Shown: positions 20,883 to 32,479 of the stretch, piece after piece | Numbering within the stretch: position 1 is the first letter of the stretch | How the letters are laid out: each line of letters starts with the position of its first letter | Assembly: GCA_030765055.1 (NCBI GenBank) | Contig: CM060951.1 | Span: 54,815,970 to 54,879,969, forward strand | Length of the DNA: 64,000 bases | DNA from: Mantis religiosa | Taxonomy: Eukaryota; Arthropoda; Insecta; Mantodea; Mantidae | Direction: 5' to 3' | The notes under the pieces: model-generated | The model's database searches: none | What the model was told of the DNA's origin: nothing | What the model saw: only the letters and a program-made list of their open reading frames with translations | Program-made: the position numbers and the translations under genes

Positions 20883-21732
20883 ATGGAATTTCGTGCCAGC
20901 ATATACAAACGTATGACTCGATTCTGCTTATTGTATACTCTTGTACCTATGTAGGTATAACGAAATTTTAATTCTGCACAGGTTTATTTCAATCAACGTA
21001 AAGTAGATTTCATAGAAATAGCCATATAGAAATAAACAGCAATAGAGAAAATCATGTGAATTTAACGCAACAGATTTTTCTCAAAAGTAGACATCCATAT
21101 ATGTATTTCTGCCACGGTAGGGGACAACAAACTCAGAAGCGACGTCTGCTTCTAATGTGTAACTCCACTCCTTTGTTTTCCCGTCTATAAAATGCTTTAC
21201 GATGAAAAGGGAGCAGCAAATGCAAGTTTTAATGCGCTGCAATAAACGGCAGGATATGTTTTCTTCGCTTGCATGTATATTGTTTATTGCTCGGCTGATG
21301 CATGAAGCATTGAATCGATACAGTAACGAGAGAATGTTAGTGAACTCGAGCAAGACAAATCAACTGCCAGCATGAAAGCAAAAAATGCAAGCCGCAGAAG
21401 TTTATAGCTTCGCATGAACACCGTGAAGTGAGATGATTAAGGAAGCGGCAGCGAAATGAATTACGCTTCACGTTTCAAAAATTGCCAGGACTGTAAATTG
21501 CTGGAACAAATACACCTCAGATAACGCTATAATGTTCTATAAAACACTCGTATTTCTATATGTATATTGCTGAATTGTTTATTATGGGCTAGATACCTTG
21601 AAATTGCTAAAGAAGATTTACCGGTAAGGAGAAGAAAACGAGCATATAAAAATGTTTCAAGAAATATGGAAAAAATATTTCTTTCTATTATTCCTTTGTT
21701 GTTTATTTGTTTACTATACGGTATTTATTAGT
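20883..21732. other. No gene recognised
   Basis: AT-rich. A minus-strand 90-codon frame (21081-21353) has no recognisable motif. Confidence 0.4.
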
Positions 21733-21734
21733 TA

Positions 21735-22626
21735 CGATGGCTGTTCAATAAAGAATGAACATAATTATTTACGGTCATAATCTTTCGCCTAAAATCCAAT
21801 CTTTATATTACGTTAGCTTAATGTGAAACAAACACGCTGTAATAGTTTCATTGTTGGTACTCCTGCTTCCCGCCTGTGAGAACCAGGCAAGTTCAGACAT
21901 GTTCAGAATCGCCTACCGCTGCAATGGAGGTAACATGCAGTTAAAGTTGATGTTAGAGGAACATCCGGAGCTTCTTTCAAACGTAATCACTGCTGATGAA
22001 ACTTGGCTACATCATTTTAATCCTGAAAGCAAACAGCAAAGCTCAGTGTGGAAATTTCCTTCATCACCAACCCCCAGAAAAGCAAAAGTGGTTGCTACTG
22101 CTGGGAAAGTTATGGTCATCTCATTCTTTGATATTCATGGAATGTTTATCCGCATGTTGTACCTGCACACACATCAGTAACTGGACAATACTACAGGGAT
22201 GTCCTGAAAACATTGCAAGACCATATCAGGCGCAAAAGACCACATTTCCGTGAAGTAGGCTGGATGTGCGGCCGCATATTGCCAATGTTGTTGCTGAATA
22301 TCTTGTAAAACTCGACGTGAAGTGCATCCCTCACCCTCCCTATAGTCCGGATTTAGCCCCATGTGACATTTTTCTATTCCCTAACTTAAAAAAACGCCTT
22401 CGTCGGAGGCATTATCTATCATTAGAAGCAGTGCAGGCTGCGGAGGCAATTTTGAAGGATCTCTCAAAAACTGGTTTCCAGCATGTCTTTGAAGACTGGC
22501 AGAAACGCTGGAACAAGTGCATCCCATTCAGGGGAGACTATTTTGAGAAGGACCATCAAAATTATGAGGATGAGTATATGTACGTCGTCAAAAAAGTTGT
22601 GATCATTCTTTATTGAACAGCGCTCG
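21735..22626 (+). mobile_element. Mariner deletion derivative (892 bp), copy 1
   Basis: TIRs CGATGGCTGTTCAATAAAG (left) and CGAGCGCTGTTCAATAAAG (right, inverted), flanked by TA on both sides (21733-21734, 22627-22628). Second copy with the same structure at 29584-30787. Confidence 0.9.
21900..22620 (+). pseudogene. Mariner transposase lacking its N-terminal HTH
   Basis: After the 5' UTR and an ATGGAG start context the frame jumps to LMLEEHPELLSNVITADETW (first catalytic Asp). It continues with ESKQQSSVWKFPSSPTPRKA, GKVMVISFFDIHG, a frame break near 22175, a degraded HHDNARPH equivalent near 22265, then VKCIPHPPYSPDLAPCDIFL (third Asp) and the C-terminus FEDWQKRWNKCIPFRGDYFE. The catalytic domain is thus nearly whole, but the DNA-binding N-terminus is deleted and frames are broken. 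Confidence 0.85.
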
Positions 22627-22628
22627 TA

Positions 22629-23089
22629 TTTTATTCGTAAATGAATGATTCAGTTGTGTGTATGGGGAGACACATTAAGGAGGACATCTCACTCACTGCA
22701 ACTTACGTGAGATATATTGAGTTACCGCCCTTCAGGAGGAAACGCTGAAGTGAAATAACACAGGGGCTACATGTCACAGACCACATATAAGTCTCTTAAA
22801 TTTCAGGCATACCACATACCATGAAAGAAAACCTGAAGCATGAGAAGGAAATGGAATGGAAGAGGAATGAGGAAAAGAAAGTCGTGGATGAGAAACCATT
22901 CTAGTCTTCTTCTACCAACAAGGGAAAATATACGCGGTCCATGATAATAGATCTGAGGACCTCCTGAATTCGTCACCACGGAACGATTCGTTCGATAGAT
23001 AAAATTAGGCACTAGTATGCTTCAAATAGTATAAAAAACAGAGTTTAATATCTTAATAGGGTCTTTTTTACACTGATACAAGTTTTGAC
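22629..23089. other. No gene recognised
   Basis: Spacer between mariner copy 1 and family L. Confidence 0.4.
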
Positions 23090-23475
23090 AGTGAAATTTA
23101 AGAAATTAAAGTAATTGAAATTAGATTTATTCCCCATCCTTGGCATTTCCAAGAATGTGACACCAGGTTTTACAACGTCATCTTTTGCATAGTAACTTTT
23201 AAAATTTGTTTAAAAGCTCTAATGAACTTTTATTAAAATTCCATTATTTAAGACATTTTCATGACAATGTATATCTTGAATTTTCTAGGAATAGATAGTC
23301 TCTGAAGTTCTATTCCCTCTGAGTGAATTTTGCATAACTGTAAGTCATAAGAGACACAAAATATACATCAAAATATGTGAAACTTTTTTGGATGGAATGA
23401 ACAATTTCTGAGATATTCTTTGTTATTGCTAGAAAATTTCCAATACTTACACTTTTCTCAACGAATGTAAACCCA
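23090..23475 (+). repeat. AT-rich interspersed family L
   Basis: Best-preserved copy: TTTTCTAGGAATAGATAGTC, TCTGAAGTTCTATTCCCTC, ATTTTGCATAACTGTAAGTC and ATTTCTGAGATATTCTTTG, in the same order as at 18950-19110. Confidence 0.6.
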
Positions 23476-24589
23476 AAGTTATCATATAGCCAGTAGCACT
23501 TTAAAAATTTAACTATTTCTAAAATCTACTACATTTCTCACTCCTATTACACTTACAAGAAGATGTATAGTAAAAGCACTTCTATAAATATTTATTTCCA
23601 CTCACTTGAATTAGATAAACGAATTAGCTTTTTAAGAATAGTTTTAAGAATCGATGGAGAAATGTATGTGAGTGTGAATGTGCATGTATTTGAGTGGAAC
23701 ATATCAGAGCTTTTTAAAAATATAGAGCATTCACTAGCAAAGGAGAGACGAATGCCACCTTTAAATGTTCCTGCACATTTGAAGGCATCGTACTGAGATA
23801 TTCAATAAAATTAAAGATAGAAAACAAAGTGACTCACGCCAGTTTAAGCTCAATAACAAGGTGTTGTGCTTAGGTGGTGCTGATGTACGAAAGCGAAACT
23901 TTTCTCTGTGAAGGTAAATGAAATAAAACAATATTTACAAGAACTAAGACGAAAGGCAACCAATAAAATATATTGCATGTGTTTTTTTTCTGTCCATTGC
24001 GTTAATAAAGAGATCACAGACCTCTAAGTTTTAAAAGAACTCGAGGTTGTTTTGCCTTAAGTTATGGTTAGCATCGGCTATTTTTGTAAACAGTAATAAC
24101 ACTATAAGTTCTATATGCAACTTAATTTTGCTAACATTCATGAATTAGTGTAGATATTAATAAAATATATGCGCAGAATACACGCCTGATAAATGGCATA
24201 TGGCAAATTATGCGGGATATAACATGGTACTTCGTCGATATTAAATATCTCGAAAATGTCACCAGCATCCGCAACAATCCCAAGCGTCCTCGACAGAAAT
24301 ATGAGAGGTAATTATCAGGGTTTTCATAGGAGTTGTTAATAGAATTAAAGATTTTAATCAAGCTTTATTGCTTTAAAACTTGATATTAAATTATCAAAAT
24401 ATACCGATCATATACATAACACTAATTAACTTGTTATGAAACAAATATATGCATAAACTGCAGATTTATGAAGAAGTTTAAGAGACGGAACACTACATAG
24501 TTCCGTTCTCGTTGCCAGCCAGACGCGAAGTGAAGTAAAGTGACGCAGCCAACGGTTCGGTGCATTAGTTCAAAATCTGACAAATGTTG
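23476..24589. other. No gene recognised
   Basis: AT-rich. A 77-codon plus-strand frame (23563-23796) lacks any known motif. Confidence 0.4.
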
Positions 24590-24706
24590 GGTAAGTCTAA
24601 GCTCTATGGACCTTGGGCTCATTTGAGCATCATTTCACCCATTCCATTCATCGTCCGATATGACATAACGTTGGGGGACGTAAATTAAAAAAAAAAAAAA
24701 AAAAAG
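24590..24706 (+). mobile_element. SINE family B, 5'-truncated copy 4
   Basis: Only the 3' half is present (GGGTAAGTCTAAGCTCTATG through GTTGGGGGACGTAAATTA), with an A19-like tail. Confidence 0.88.
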
Positions 24707-25274
24707 GTTCAAACAAAATATGTTGTTGGACAACCACTGCTTTCAAATCCGTACTCATTTATTTATTATCCTTTAACTTTTTATTTTGTCTGTTATTTAC
24801 TGTGCATATTCTCATTATTATTTATCTCGCTTACCCTCTTATTAATTACAACATATAATTGTCTCTTTTAATCTGCCTCTAAAACTTTATTTTATTTATT
24901 TAATGTAGTGGTATATTGATGACGTCAAATAAAATCTCTTACTACTGACACCCACTTAACTTCAGTATCACAAAGGTGAAGAAGATTCAAGAACTATAGA
25001 TACTTTGTTTTAAGGCTAATTTCATTCTAACACTTTTCTTTAAATGAAAATAAATAAATAATAGCAGCATTAAAACTAAGTTTTTACAATTAATTTCAAA
25101 TTTATTGGATCAAGGCATCTGATCTTTCAAAATTACCAATTTGTTGACAAAAAGAGTGGCATACTTGCATGTATTTTTATGCAAAATATTTCACAGGATT
25201 GTATTAACAAAATTAAAGCAAGATAACATTGATAAAACGATTCGCATTGCAGCTTACAGCAGAACGCCTCTTTA
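24707..25274. other. No gene recognised
   Basis: AT-rich spacer. Confidence 0.4.
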
Positions 25275-25276
25275 TA

Positions 25277-26602
25277 CACAGTGTACATAAATGAATATCG
25301 GGGTTTTAACTCTTTATAATATTTATTACATTCAACTTACAGTTATAAATGATATGTCAAATGAAAAAGCAACTCAGTTTTACCAAGGGCCTCATAAATG
25401 TTCAATGTGATTACCCTTTGTCACACGTCACACATCAAGTCTATAGCCGAGTTTTTCCCAAACATTGATAAGTGTGTATTCCGTAATTGTAGCAACAGCT
25501 GCTTCAATCAGGTTTCTTAATTCAGAGAGGTAAGTTGGTAGCGGAGCCATGTACACACGATCCTTGATGAGGCCCCGAATGTAAAAATCGCATGGCGTTA
25601 GGTCAGGAGAAAGTGGAGGCCATGCATAGCAAGCCCTATCATTGGGACCCTTGTGGCCTATCCAGCACTCGGGGGACGTTCAATCAATCGCGTACTTCGT
25701 TATGCCACCATCTTGCTGGAAAGTGAAGTTCTCTGGCTCATTTTCTTCCAAATGAGGGAAGAGCTATTTCTCTAGTGTATTAAGGTAAGAAGTGCCATTT
25801 ACAGTAGTTCACCAAAATATAAAGGCCCATAAACTTTTTGCCGGGATACGGCACAAAAAATTCCGTTTAGCGTAATCTCGTTGCATTTGTTCCATCTCGT
25901 GAGGATTTTCTGAGCCCCAGATGCGCACATTATGAAAGTTATGTCCACTAAGGTGAAAGGCCGATTCATCACTGAAGACAACAAGATTCATAAAATAGTC
26001 ATCGTCAAGAAACAACATGTCGTTTGCGCAGTTGGCTCGTAATCCGTTGTCTGTCGGTTTAGAGACTGTAATAACTGTAAACGGTAAGGACGTAGCCATA
26101 AGCGTTTTCTTACAACTTTCCAAACAGTCGACACAGGTACTTGTAATTCACGACTAGCCTTCCGGACTGATTTCTTTGGGCTATGAGTGAACGACTGTCT
26201 CACTCGCTCAACAGTCTCTTCACTTACTCTTTGTCGTCCCGTGCTCTTCCCTTTACAAAGGCAGCCAGTATCTTCAAACTGATGACACCATCTACGAATG
26301 TTATTATCACTAGGAGCATCACAAACGAACTTAATGTGGAACGCATGTTGCACAGTAACTACAGATTCGGCCTTTGTAAACGGCAAAACACGAAACGCTT
26401 TCTGTTTACTAATCGATATCTTTGCTACTACCGCTGTCTAGCGGATTGCGGCAGATATATTGCATGTACATGAGCACTTGTGCCAACAAACAAAACTGAG
26501 TAGTTTTTTTCATTTGATATATCATTTATAACTGTAAGTGTAATGTAATAAATATTATAAAGAGTTGAAACCCCGATATTTATTTATATACACCCTGCAC
26601 TG
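25277..26602 (-). mobile_element. Full-length mariner-like transposon with long TIRs
   Basis: Arms of about 100 bp (25277-25383 and 26489-26602) share AATATCGGGGTTTTAACTC-type ends, TTTATAATATTTATTACATT and ATAAATGATATGTCAAATGA. TA flanks both ends. At 1326 bp it is the usual length for the group. Confidence 0.9.
25392..26415 (-). pseudogene. Mariner-like transposase, near complete but broken
   Basis: Reads SISKQKAFRVLPFTKAESVV, the HTH_ linker DNNIRRWCHQFEDTGCLCKG, SPKKSVRKASRELQVPVSTV and RPYRLQLLQSL. The catalytic core follows: LVVFSDESAFHLSG (first Asp), FTFQQDG (second Asp), then WIGHKGPNDRA and SPDLTPCDFYIRGLIKDRVY (third Asp). The C-terminus is YRLDV-RVTKGNHIEHL. The expected ATG just upstream of SKQKAF reads ATA, so the start may be lost; a later in-frame ATG is no substitute because it skips HTH residues. 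Several frameshifts and stops occur (near 26060, 25830, 25760, 25690, 25435). All three catalytic Asp positions are still recognisable. Confidence 0.85.
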
Positions 26603-27578
26603 TAGAATTCCGGCAGTATGCATGCAATTGGAGTTGCTTTTCTTTTTCATATTTCTTCTTTACAAAATGCAAAGTTACCTTATTATGTACCTCCTGATAT
26701 AGAAAAATAACTACATATTGGAATACACAAATTAGAATGTGACTTAAATGACTCTTTTCAGCAATTTACATGAATCACCGTCAACAATAGTTTAAGACAA
26801 TCTCTAATAGTCTCCGCTAATATCAAAATTTTAAATAAAAATAACATTTACTATTCACATTACATTCTCCATTCCTTCTTTAACAAACTATACAGACTTA
26901 GAAAGCATAATCTTCTATCTGCTTCATGTTAATTGGGATGAGCAGCTGTCAAAGTGGTTTTATTGATATTTACTTGTAGATATAAAGGGAATGCAGTTAC
27001 GCTTAAGTGATATTCACATCTTTCAAGAATTGTTGCTATGTAATGAACTTGAAATTCGGTTATTTTTGTATAACTAGGGAAAACTACAATCCACATTTGA
27101 GAAAAGTATCAACCCTACCTCGGTCGCACCAGAACTTCGACACGATCGGTCGTCCGATATCTGGTAGGCACCAATAACGTTTTAACTACTTTTATTTATT
27201 ATTTTTAAAAAGATCCTTTATTTGTGTTTTATTTTCATGTTTAATATTAATAATACTAGATTGATACAAACGAGAGTGCAGTGTTAACAAAAAGGCACGA
27301 AATATTAAAATATAGTATGAAAGAAGAAAATAAATTATGACATGAAAATAAAGCATATAAAAATGTTTACTTATTTATAACAGATTATATTTTCTCTTCT
27401 TTTTCCTCTCTGTTTACCTATTTTATTACTATATTATTTTTTCCAACTCCAAATTCGCAAAGCACTCAAGCATATCATTCTACTCTGTTCCAAGCAAAAG
27501 TACTTTTTGCACTTTCTATAGATTATGTCTAACTCTAGGTTCACGACACTTTTCCCGCTTTGTATGTCCATTCCTTCC
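26603..27578. other. No gene recognised
   Basis: AT-rich, no family motif. Confidence 0.4.
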
Positions 27579-27833
27579 CTAACTAGAATAAGGCACCTCA
27601 AATAGTAGGTTCACCTTCTGTGTCACATTCCTATGAGTAAGAACTCTCTTCTCTTCTTTCAGGTAGAAAATCATCTGTATCAAGTTTTCTTCACATTGTT
27701 CATTTAGTTGCCCTAGATCGACATTATCGCTCTGTAGTAAATAGACGGGGTTGCTTAGACCATCTATCTTGCACGTTCCAGAAATTGTAGGAAGAATGGA
27801 TGGGTTCGATCGCGGGGAATCCAGTGGATACAA
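27579..27833 (-). other. Open frame of unknown nature
   Basis: Minus-strand 84-codon frame with LSNPVYLLQSDNVDLGQL, EENLIQMIFYLKEEK and THRNVTQKVNLLFEV, followed by GTGCCT. It looks somewhat coding-like (balanced composition, possible donor), but no domain, start context or partner exon is evident. Confidence 0.2.
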
Positions 27834-27868
27834 ATGTTTAAATTAGTAGCACATGTATACTCTGATGT

Positions 27869-28080
27869 CTTGAGGTGGCAGCTGAGTAAAAATGCACAGT
27901 AAATGGAATTAGCCTTTTACCAATCTTGGAAGCAGACTTGAGGATGATTTATACATGTTGAGCCATTGATAGTGCATGCATCAACCACTCCACATGTACA
28001 AATCATCCTCAGTCTCCTTTCAAGATTAGCAACAGCCTAATTCCATTTACTGTGCATTTTTACTCAGCTGCCACCTCAAG
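27869..28080. repeat. 212-bp near-perfect inverted repeat (hairpin MITE)
   Basis: Arms of about 95 bp (27869-27963 and 27985-28080) begin and end CTTGAGGTGGCAGCTGAGTA / TACTCAGCTGCCACCTCAAG and share AATGCACAGTAAATGGAATTA, with a loop of about 20 bp. No coding potential and no clear target duplication. Confidence 0.9.
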
Positions 28081-28245
28081 TTAATTGAGTTGTAGCCCCA
28101 ATTATAACAGCTAATCAAAAGACCAGCTATACATTGTCAGTCAAGAAGCTAATGAGAGGAGCGGCGTTTAAAAGTCAAAAACCTAAAAATTGTGCGGAAA
28201 AGACATGACTGGCGCTTCCTGCATGCACCGCGACCAACTGAGGGA
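28081..28245. other. No feature
   Basis: Spacer. Confidence 0.35.
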
Positions 28246-28249
28246 TAAT

Positions 28250-28560
28250 ATTGGAAAATTCAGACAAATTTATAAATAATATCTTAGAAATGGTTAACTT
28301 TCACACAAAAAGTTTTGGCATAAATCTACATTTTTGTGAAATAAAATTAGAGCTTTCCAAGTAAGCAAAAGTTATCCAGAATGAAGGGGATTTCTTGGGC
28401 TATTCTCAGAAAGTTTAAGGCATAGATTTCATTTGCCCGAAAATGTTTTAACATGTGATATTTTAATTAAAATCATTAGAGATATTAAGAGAAAATAAAA
28501 AAAAAAAATATTCAGTTTAAGGGTAGTCTGGAGGATATTTTCCTGAAAACCTCCGTTCGA
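28250..28560 (-). repeat. AT-rich interspersed family L, inverted copy
   Basis: Reverse complement contains TTTCTGAGAATAGCCCAAG and CCCTTCATTCTGGATAACTT, matching the family core. Confidence 0.5.
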
Positions 28561-29530
28561 AAAACGATAACTTAAATACGAAATTTGACATTTAACGTAC
28601 CTTTCGCTTTCTTGAATTATGTTGCTCACACGCATCTTTTTCTGAAAATAGTATTTTGGAGTTTATACGACACAAAACATTTCCGTTAAAATTTCAGTAT
28701 CACCTTTTGGGTGGAATAAAATAATTTTACTATACGTAATAGAGATAATAAGAGCTCCAAGGGTATAACTAAGCTCCATGAGTACCCGCCCCTGATTATA
28801 GGAATCCTCTTTCATGGTTGTTATTTTCCTACTTTCATCACAGTAAATTAAGGAAACTGATTTTACAGGACATATACTTTCACATTTGAATATTAGGTCG
28901 GTGATAATTTAAGTGCCTTTCTAGACACGAAGGGAAGGTAAAACCTCAGTGTCATTACTGAGTATCGAACCCGGAACTACTATCTTATAGCAAGACTCCT
29001 CATCTCTATAAAAGAATATACCTGAATATCTGGTAATAAAATTGCCATTAACTAAAACAGGTTTATCTGAAACTCCAGCCATCTCTGGATCAAGTAACTT
29101 GGCTACTTTACTTTCCTGCTAATCATAAAATAATTCATACCTCTGCATAACATAGTAAATGAGGCGCCGTTTAAAAATTCAGCTATAAAATGAACACAAT
29201 TTGTATAAAATTACAATAATCTCAAAAACAATAAAGTGCTCAAAACTGATATTTATTTAACTTGCTAAATTCAATACACAGAAATATATAAATTAATTTA
29301 CACATGGTGTTAAGTTCTGTACCAAAAAAATGCAGGCAAGAATAATGATGAGATTTTTCCATGTTATTGTTCAAAAAGTTTGAAAGAAAAAGCAAGGAAA
29401 TTGTTTTTTGAAGTACATAGGTCTTAAAGAACTACATTCAATTTTGAGTTCTCAGATTATAAAACATATGTTGCCAGTGGGAAATTCACAGAATTTGATA
29501 TAATTTAAGGATAAAGGCAAAACATTTTCT
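28561..29530. other. No gene recognised; possible SINE scrap
   Basis: Around 28880-29010 the minus strand has TTCCGGGTTCGATACTC, a box-B-like sequence next to AGTAATGACACTGAGG. No box A or second copy was found. The rest is AT-rich. Confidence 0.3.
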
Positions 29531-29744
29531 TTAATTAATTTACATCCTCCAACGTTAGCTTATGTCGGACGATGAATGAAATACGAGGGATGTTCAATAA
29601 AGCATGATTATAATTTTTTTACTGTCATAATTTTTCACACTAAAATTCAATCGTATTACATTCTGTTAGCTTAATGTGAAATAAACTCGCCGTAGTAGTT
29701 TCATTGTTGGTACTCCTGGTTCCCGCTTGTGAGAACCGGGCAGG

Positions 29745-30690
29745 TTCAGACATATTCAGTATCGCCTACCGCTGCAATGGAGGTAACATGCAGTTTTAGT
29801 TGATGTTAGAGGAAGATCCGGAGTTTCTTTCAAACGTAATCACTGCTGATGAAACTTGGCTATTTCATTTTGATCCTGAGAGAAAACAGCAAAGCTCAGT
29901 GTGGAAATCTCCTTCATCACGAATCCCCCCAAAAACCAAAAGTGGTTGCTTCTGCTGGGAAAGTTATGGTCATCTCATTCTTTGATATTCATGAAATGTT
30001 TATCACCATGTTGTACCTGCACACACATCAGTAACTGGAGAATACTACAGGGATGTCCTGAAAACATTGCGCCCGCCTCGGTAGCGTGGTGGTAGCATGT
30101 CTGCCTCACGTTCAGGAGGTCCCGAGTTCGAATCTCGGTCAGGGTGAGTTACTTGGATACGGATTTTTCCGGGGTTCTCCCTTATCCTGAAAGACGAATG
30201 TCGGGTAACTCTAAGCTAAATGGACCCTGGGCTCATTTAAGCATCATTTCACCCATTCCATTCGTCGTCCGATATGACTTAACGTTGGAGGATGTAATAT
30301 ACACACACAAAAAAACAATTGCAAGTCCATATCAGGTGCAAAAGACCACATTTCCATGGAGCAGGCTGGATGCTGCACCACGATAATGCGCGGCCGCATA
30401 TTGCCAATGTTGTTGCTAAATATCTTGCAAAAATCAACGTGAAGTGCATCCTTCACCCTCCCTATGGTACGGATGTAGCCCCACGTGACATTTTTCTATT
30501 CCCTAATTTGAAGAAACGCCGTCATGGGAGGCATTATCCATCTTCAGAAGCAGTGGTGAAGGCTGCAGAGGCAATTTCGAAGGATCTCTCAAAAATGGTT
30601 TCCAGCATGTCTTTGAAGACTGGCGGAAACGCTGGGACAAGTGCATCGCATTTAGGGAGACTATTTTGAGTAGAACCATCAAAATTTTGA
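29745..30690 (+). pseudogene. Mariner transposase remnant, split by a SINE
   Basis: Before the SINE: DPEFLSNVITADETWLFHF (more exactly EDPEFLSNVITADETW, first Asp) and KVMVISFFDIHE. After it: GWMLHHDNARPHIANVVAKY (second Asp), VKCILHPPYGTDVAPRDIF and an end with ALKTGG/RWDKCIAFRETI in broken frames. The third-Asp motif has PYGTDVAPRD in place of the usual PYSPDLAPCD, so the position survives but its surroundings have drifted. An internal duplication of about 40 bp (30659-30699, 30700-30738) sits near the C-terminus. Confidence 0.85.
30071..30313 (+). mobile_element. SINE family B, inner copy
   Basis: GCCCGCCTCGGTAGCGTGG head, box B GAGTTCGAATCTCGG, 3' end GTTGGAGGATGTAATATAC with an ACAC/poly-A tail. 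The host sequence AACATTGC is repeated at the right as AACAATTGC, consistent with a target duplication. Confidence 0.92.
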
Positions 30691-30987
30691 GGATGAGTAA
30701 ATTTTGAGAAGAACCCTCAAAATTATGAGGATGAGTAAAGGTACGTTGTCAAAAAAATTGTAATCATTCTTTATTGAACAGCCCTCGTAGGTGAAATGAT
30801 GCTCAAATGGGCCTAGCATCTATAGAGCTTAGAGTTACCCGACATTCCTTTTTCAGGATAAGGGAAAATCCCTGTGGGTATCCAGGTAAAGCACCCTGAC
30901 AGAGATTCGAACTCAGTACCACTTGAATGGTGGGAGACACACTACCATCTACGCTACCGAGGCGGGCAATAGAAACTTAACTACACA

Positions 30988-31175
30988 AATTCTCCTTTGG
31001 AACTTATCGGTGTTAACTCTTAATCGTTGGGTTTTAATCATTAGGTCACGCACACATTTCCACTCTCATTCATACTTCCAGACTCTGGGGAAGATGGGGA
31101 TCATCTTGGTTGGAGAAAAATCCTACCCCCAGCCGAGAATCGAGCCCGGGACTCCTCACTACGGGGTCAGCCAGA
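30988..31175 (-). mobile_element. SINE family D, copy 1
   Basis: Minus strand: CCGGGCTCGATTCTCGGCTG box B, GGTAGGATTTTTCTCCAACC, CATCTTCCCCAGAGTCTGGA, and a tail GATTAAAACCCAACGATTAA. Collinear with 55886-56045 and 63785-63990. Confidence 0.85.
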
Positions 31176-32090
31176 GACTAATCTTTGAATAGAAGCTTAC
31201 TTCCCCTCCTTAAGAATGCGAGTATACAATTTACAAAGCTACTCTTGGCGATATTTTTTCACTTGAATAATGAAATTTCTGTTTGAAAAGTGCCAATGTA
31301 AAGTGTTATTAATATAAAACTCTTTATAGACTTTATGCAAGTGTAAGAAAATAAGTAAATAATACGCAAAGGGAAAGAAAATGTAAAATAACATTAAAAG
31401 ACCTGATTCATATGATTTTCATATGACCGATGATAAGAGCATATGATAGCAATGCTTATGCTACAACAATTAAAGGATTATGTATCATTAAAATCCCAAC
31501 CTTGATCATAAGTTTATAATATGCCTTCACATTAAATAGTGCACTGAGTTATCAAGTGTGATTATATTCGCCATTTAGAACAGCTGCAGAGCAACCGAGT
31601 AGACGCTGCTTATAGCTCGTGTAATTGTTGTCTGCAGCAGTTCGTTAGTGACAACAATGCTGCGGGGTTATTACACATAATTACGTCTGCCTGCGCCTTC
31701 ACCAACCTCTCAGTGAACCACATTAATCTCCTCAATACAGCCCTGTCGTTTACCCAAGTGGGAATGCGCAGTCATTTAGATTCGCTATTATTACTGATTC
31801 GTAGTGTACTTTTTCTGTGTACTTTAGGGTAAATAACAGTTAATGTTCACAACATGTGAGCATTTAACAAGTTTCTGAAACAGCTACTTTCATAATGAAG
31901 GGGTAATGAGTGAGGTGAAAAGCTGTTAGCAGTTTAATTAAACTCTAAGAACTGCAGTTTAAAAAGATTTGCAGTAGCACGGGTAAGGTCTAAAGGTTAT
32001 ATCCTAAAAATTATCTACAACTTTATCTGAATACTCCTCAGTGATAATAAATAATCATAATAATTATATCTTTATATGTTTCATCAAATG
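31176..32090. other. No gene recognised
   Basis: AT-rich, apart from a more GC-balanced stretch at 31570-31790 without a supported frame. Confidence 0.4.
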
Positions 32091-32092
32091 TA

Positions 32093-32450
32093 CAGGGTGT
32101 TCCACCTAACTCTGCGACCTCAAATATCTTCGAAATGAAACAAAATATGAAAATTCCAATTGGCCAGGAATGTATCTATGTCAGAGGCTGACATGGTATG
32201 CAAAATCCATATAGGTAAACAAATAATACTTCCAACACCAAGCTGTTATTTTAATGAAACATGTATGTTTATTCTAGGAAAATGGTAACTATACTCTGTT
32301 TCATATAACCTTGCCCCGCTGACATGTATCACTCCGCGTCCAACTACCTCCCCCCTCGTCCTAATTGGCTAATGCTTTCGCGCCATAGGCCATGGTCGGT
32401 GCCTTCCCGTCACATTTAAACCTGCAGTAAACGTCATAATAATTGCCGGG
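32093..32450 (+). mobile_element. Mariner-like terminal fragment
   Basis: From TA at 32091: CAGGGTGTTCCACCTAACTC, TCAAATATCTTCGAAATGAA, GAAAATTCCAATTGGCCAGG and ACATGTATGTTTATTCTAG. The same segments occur inverted at 37320-37522, so both are ends of one transposon family. No transposase follows here. Confidence 0.7.
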
Positions 32451-32479
32451 AAGATAAATAAAATCATACAAATAAGGAT

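Larger units (their letters stand above)
29584..30787 (+). mobile_element. Mariner deletion derivative, copy 2 (nested)
   Basis: TIRs CGAGGGATGTTCAATAAAG and CGAGGGCTGTTCAATAAAG, with TA at 29582-29583 and 30788-30789. It carries the same internal deletion as 21735-22626. Itself interrupted by a SINE at 30071-30313. Confidence 0.92.
29531..30967 (-). mobile_element. SINE family B (minus) split by a mariner
   Basis: The 3' end (29531-29583, TTACATCCTCCAACGTTAGC) and the remainder (30790-30967, GGTGAAATGATGCTCAAATG to the head ending CTACCGAGGCGGGC) are collinear with an intact reverse-strand SINE B. The gap is exactly the mariner at 29584-30787, bounded by TA on both sides. Confidence 0.92.
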
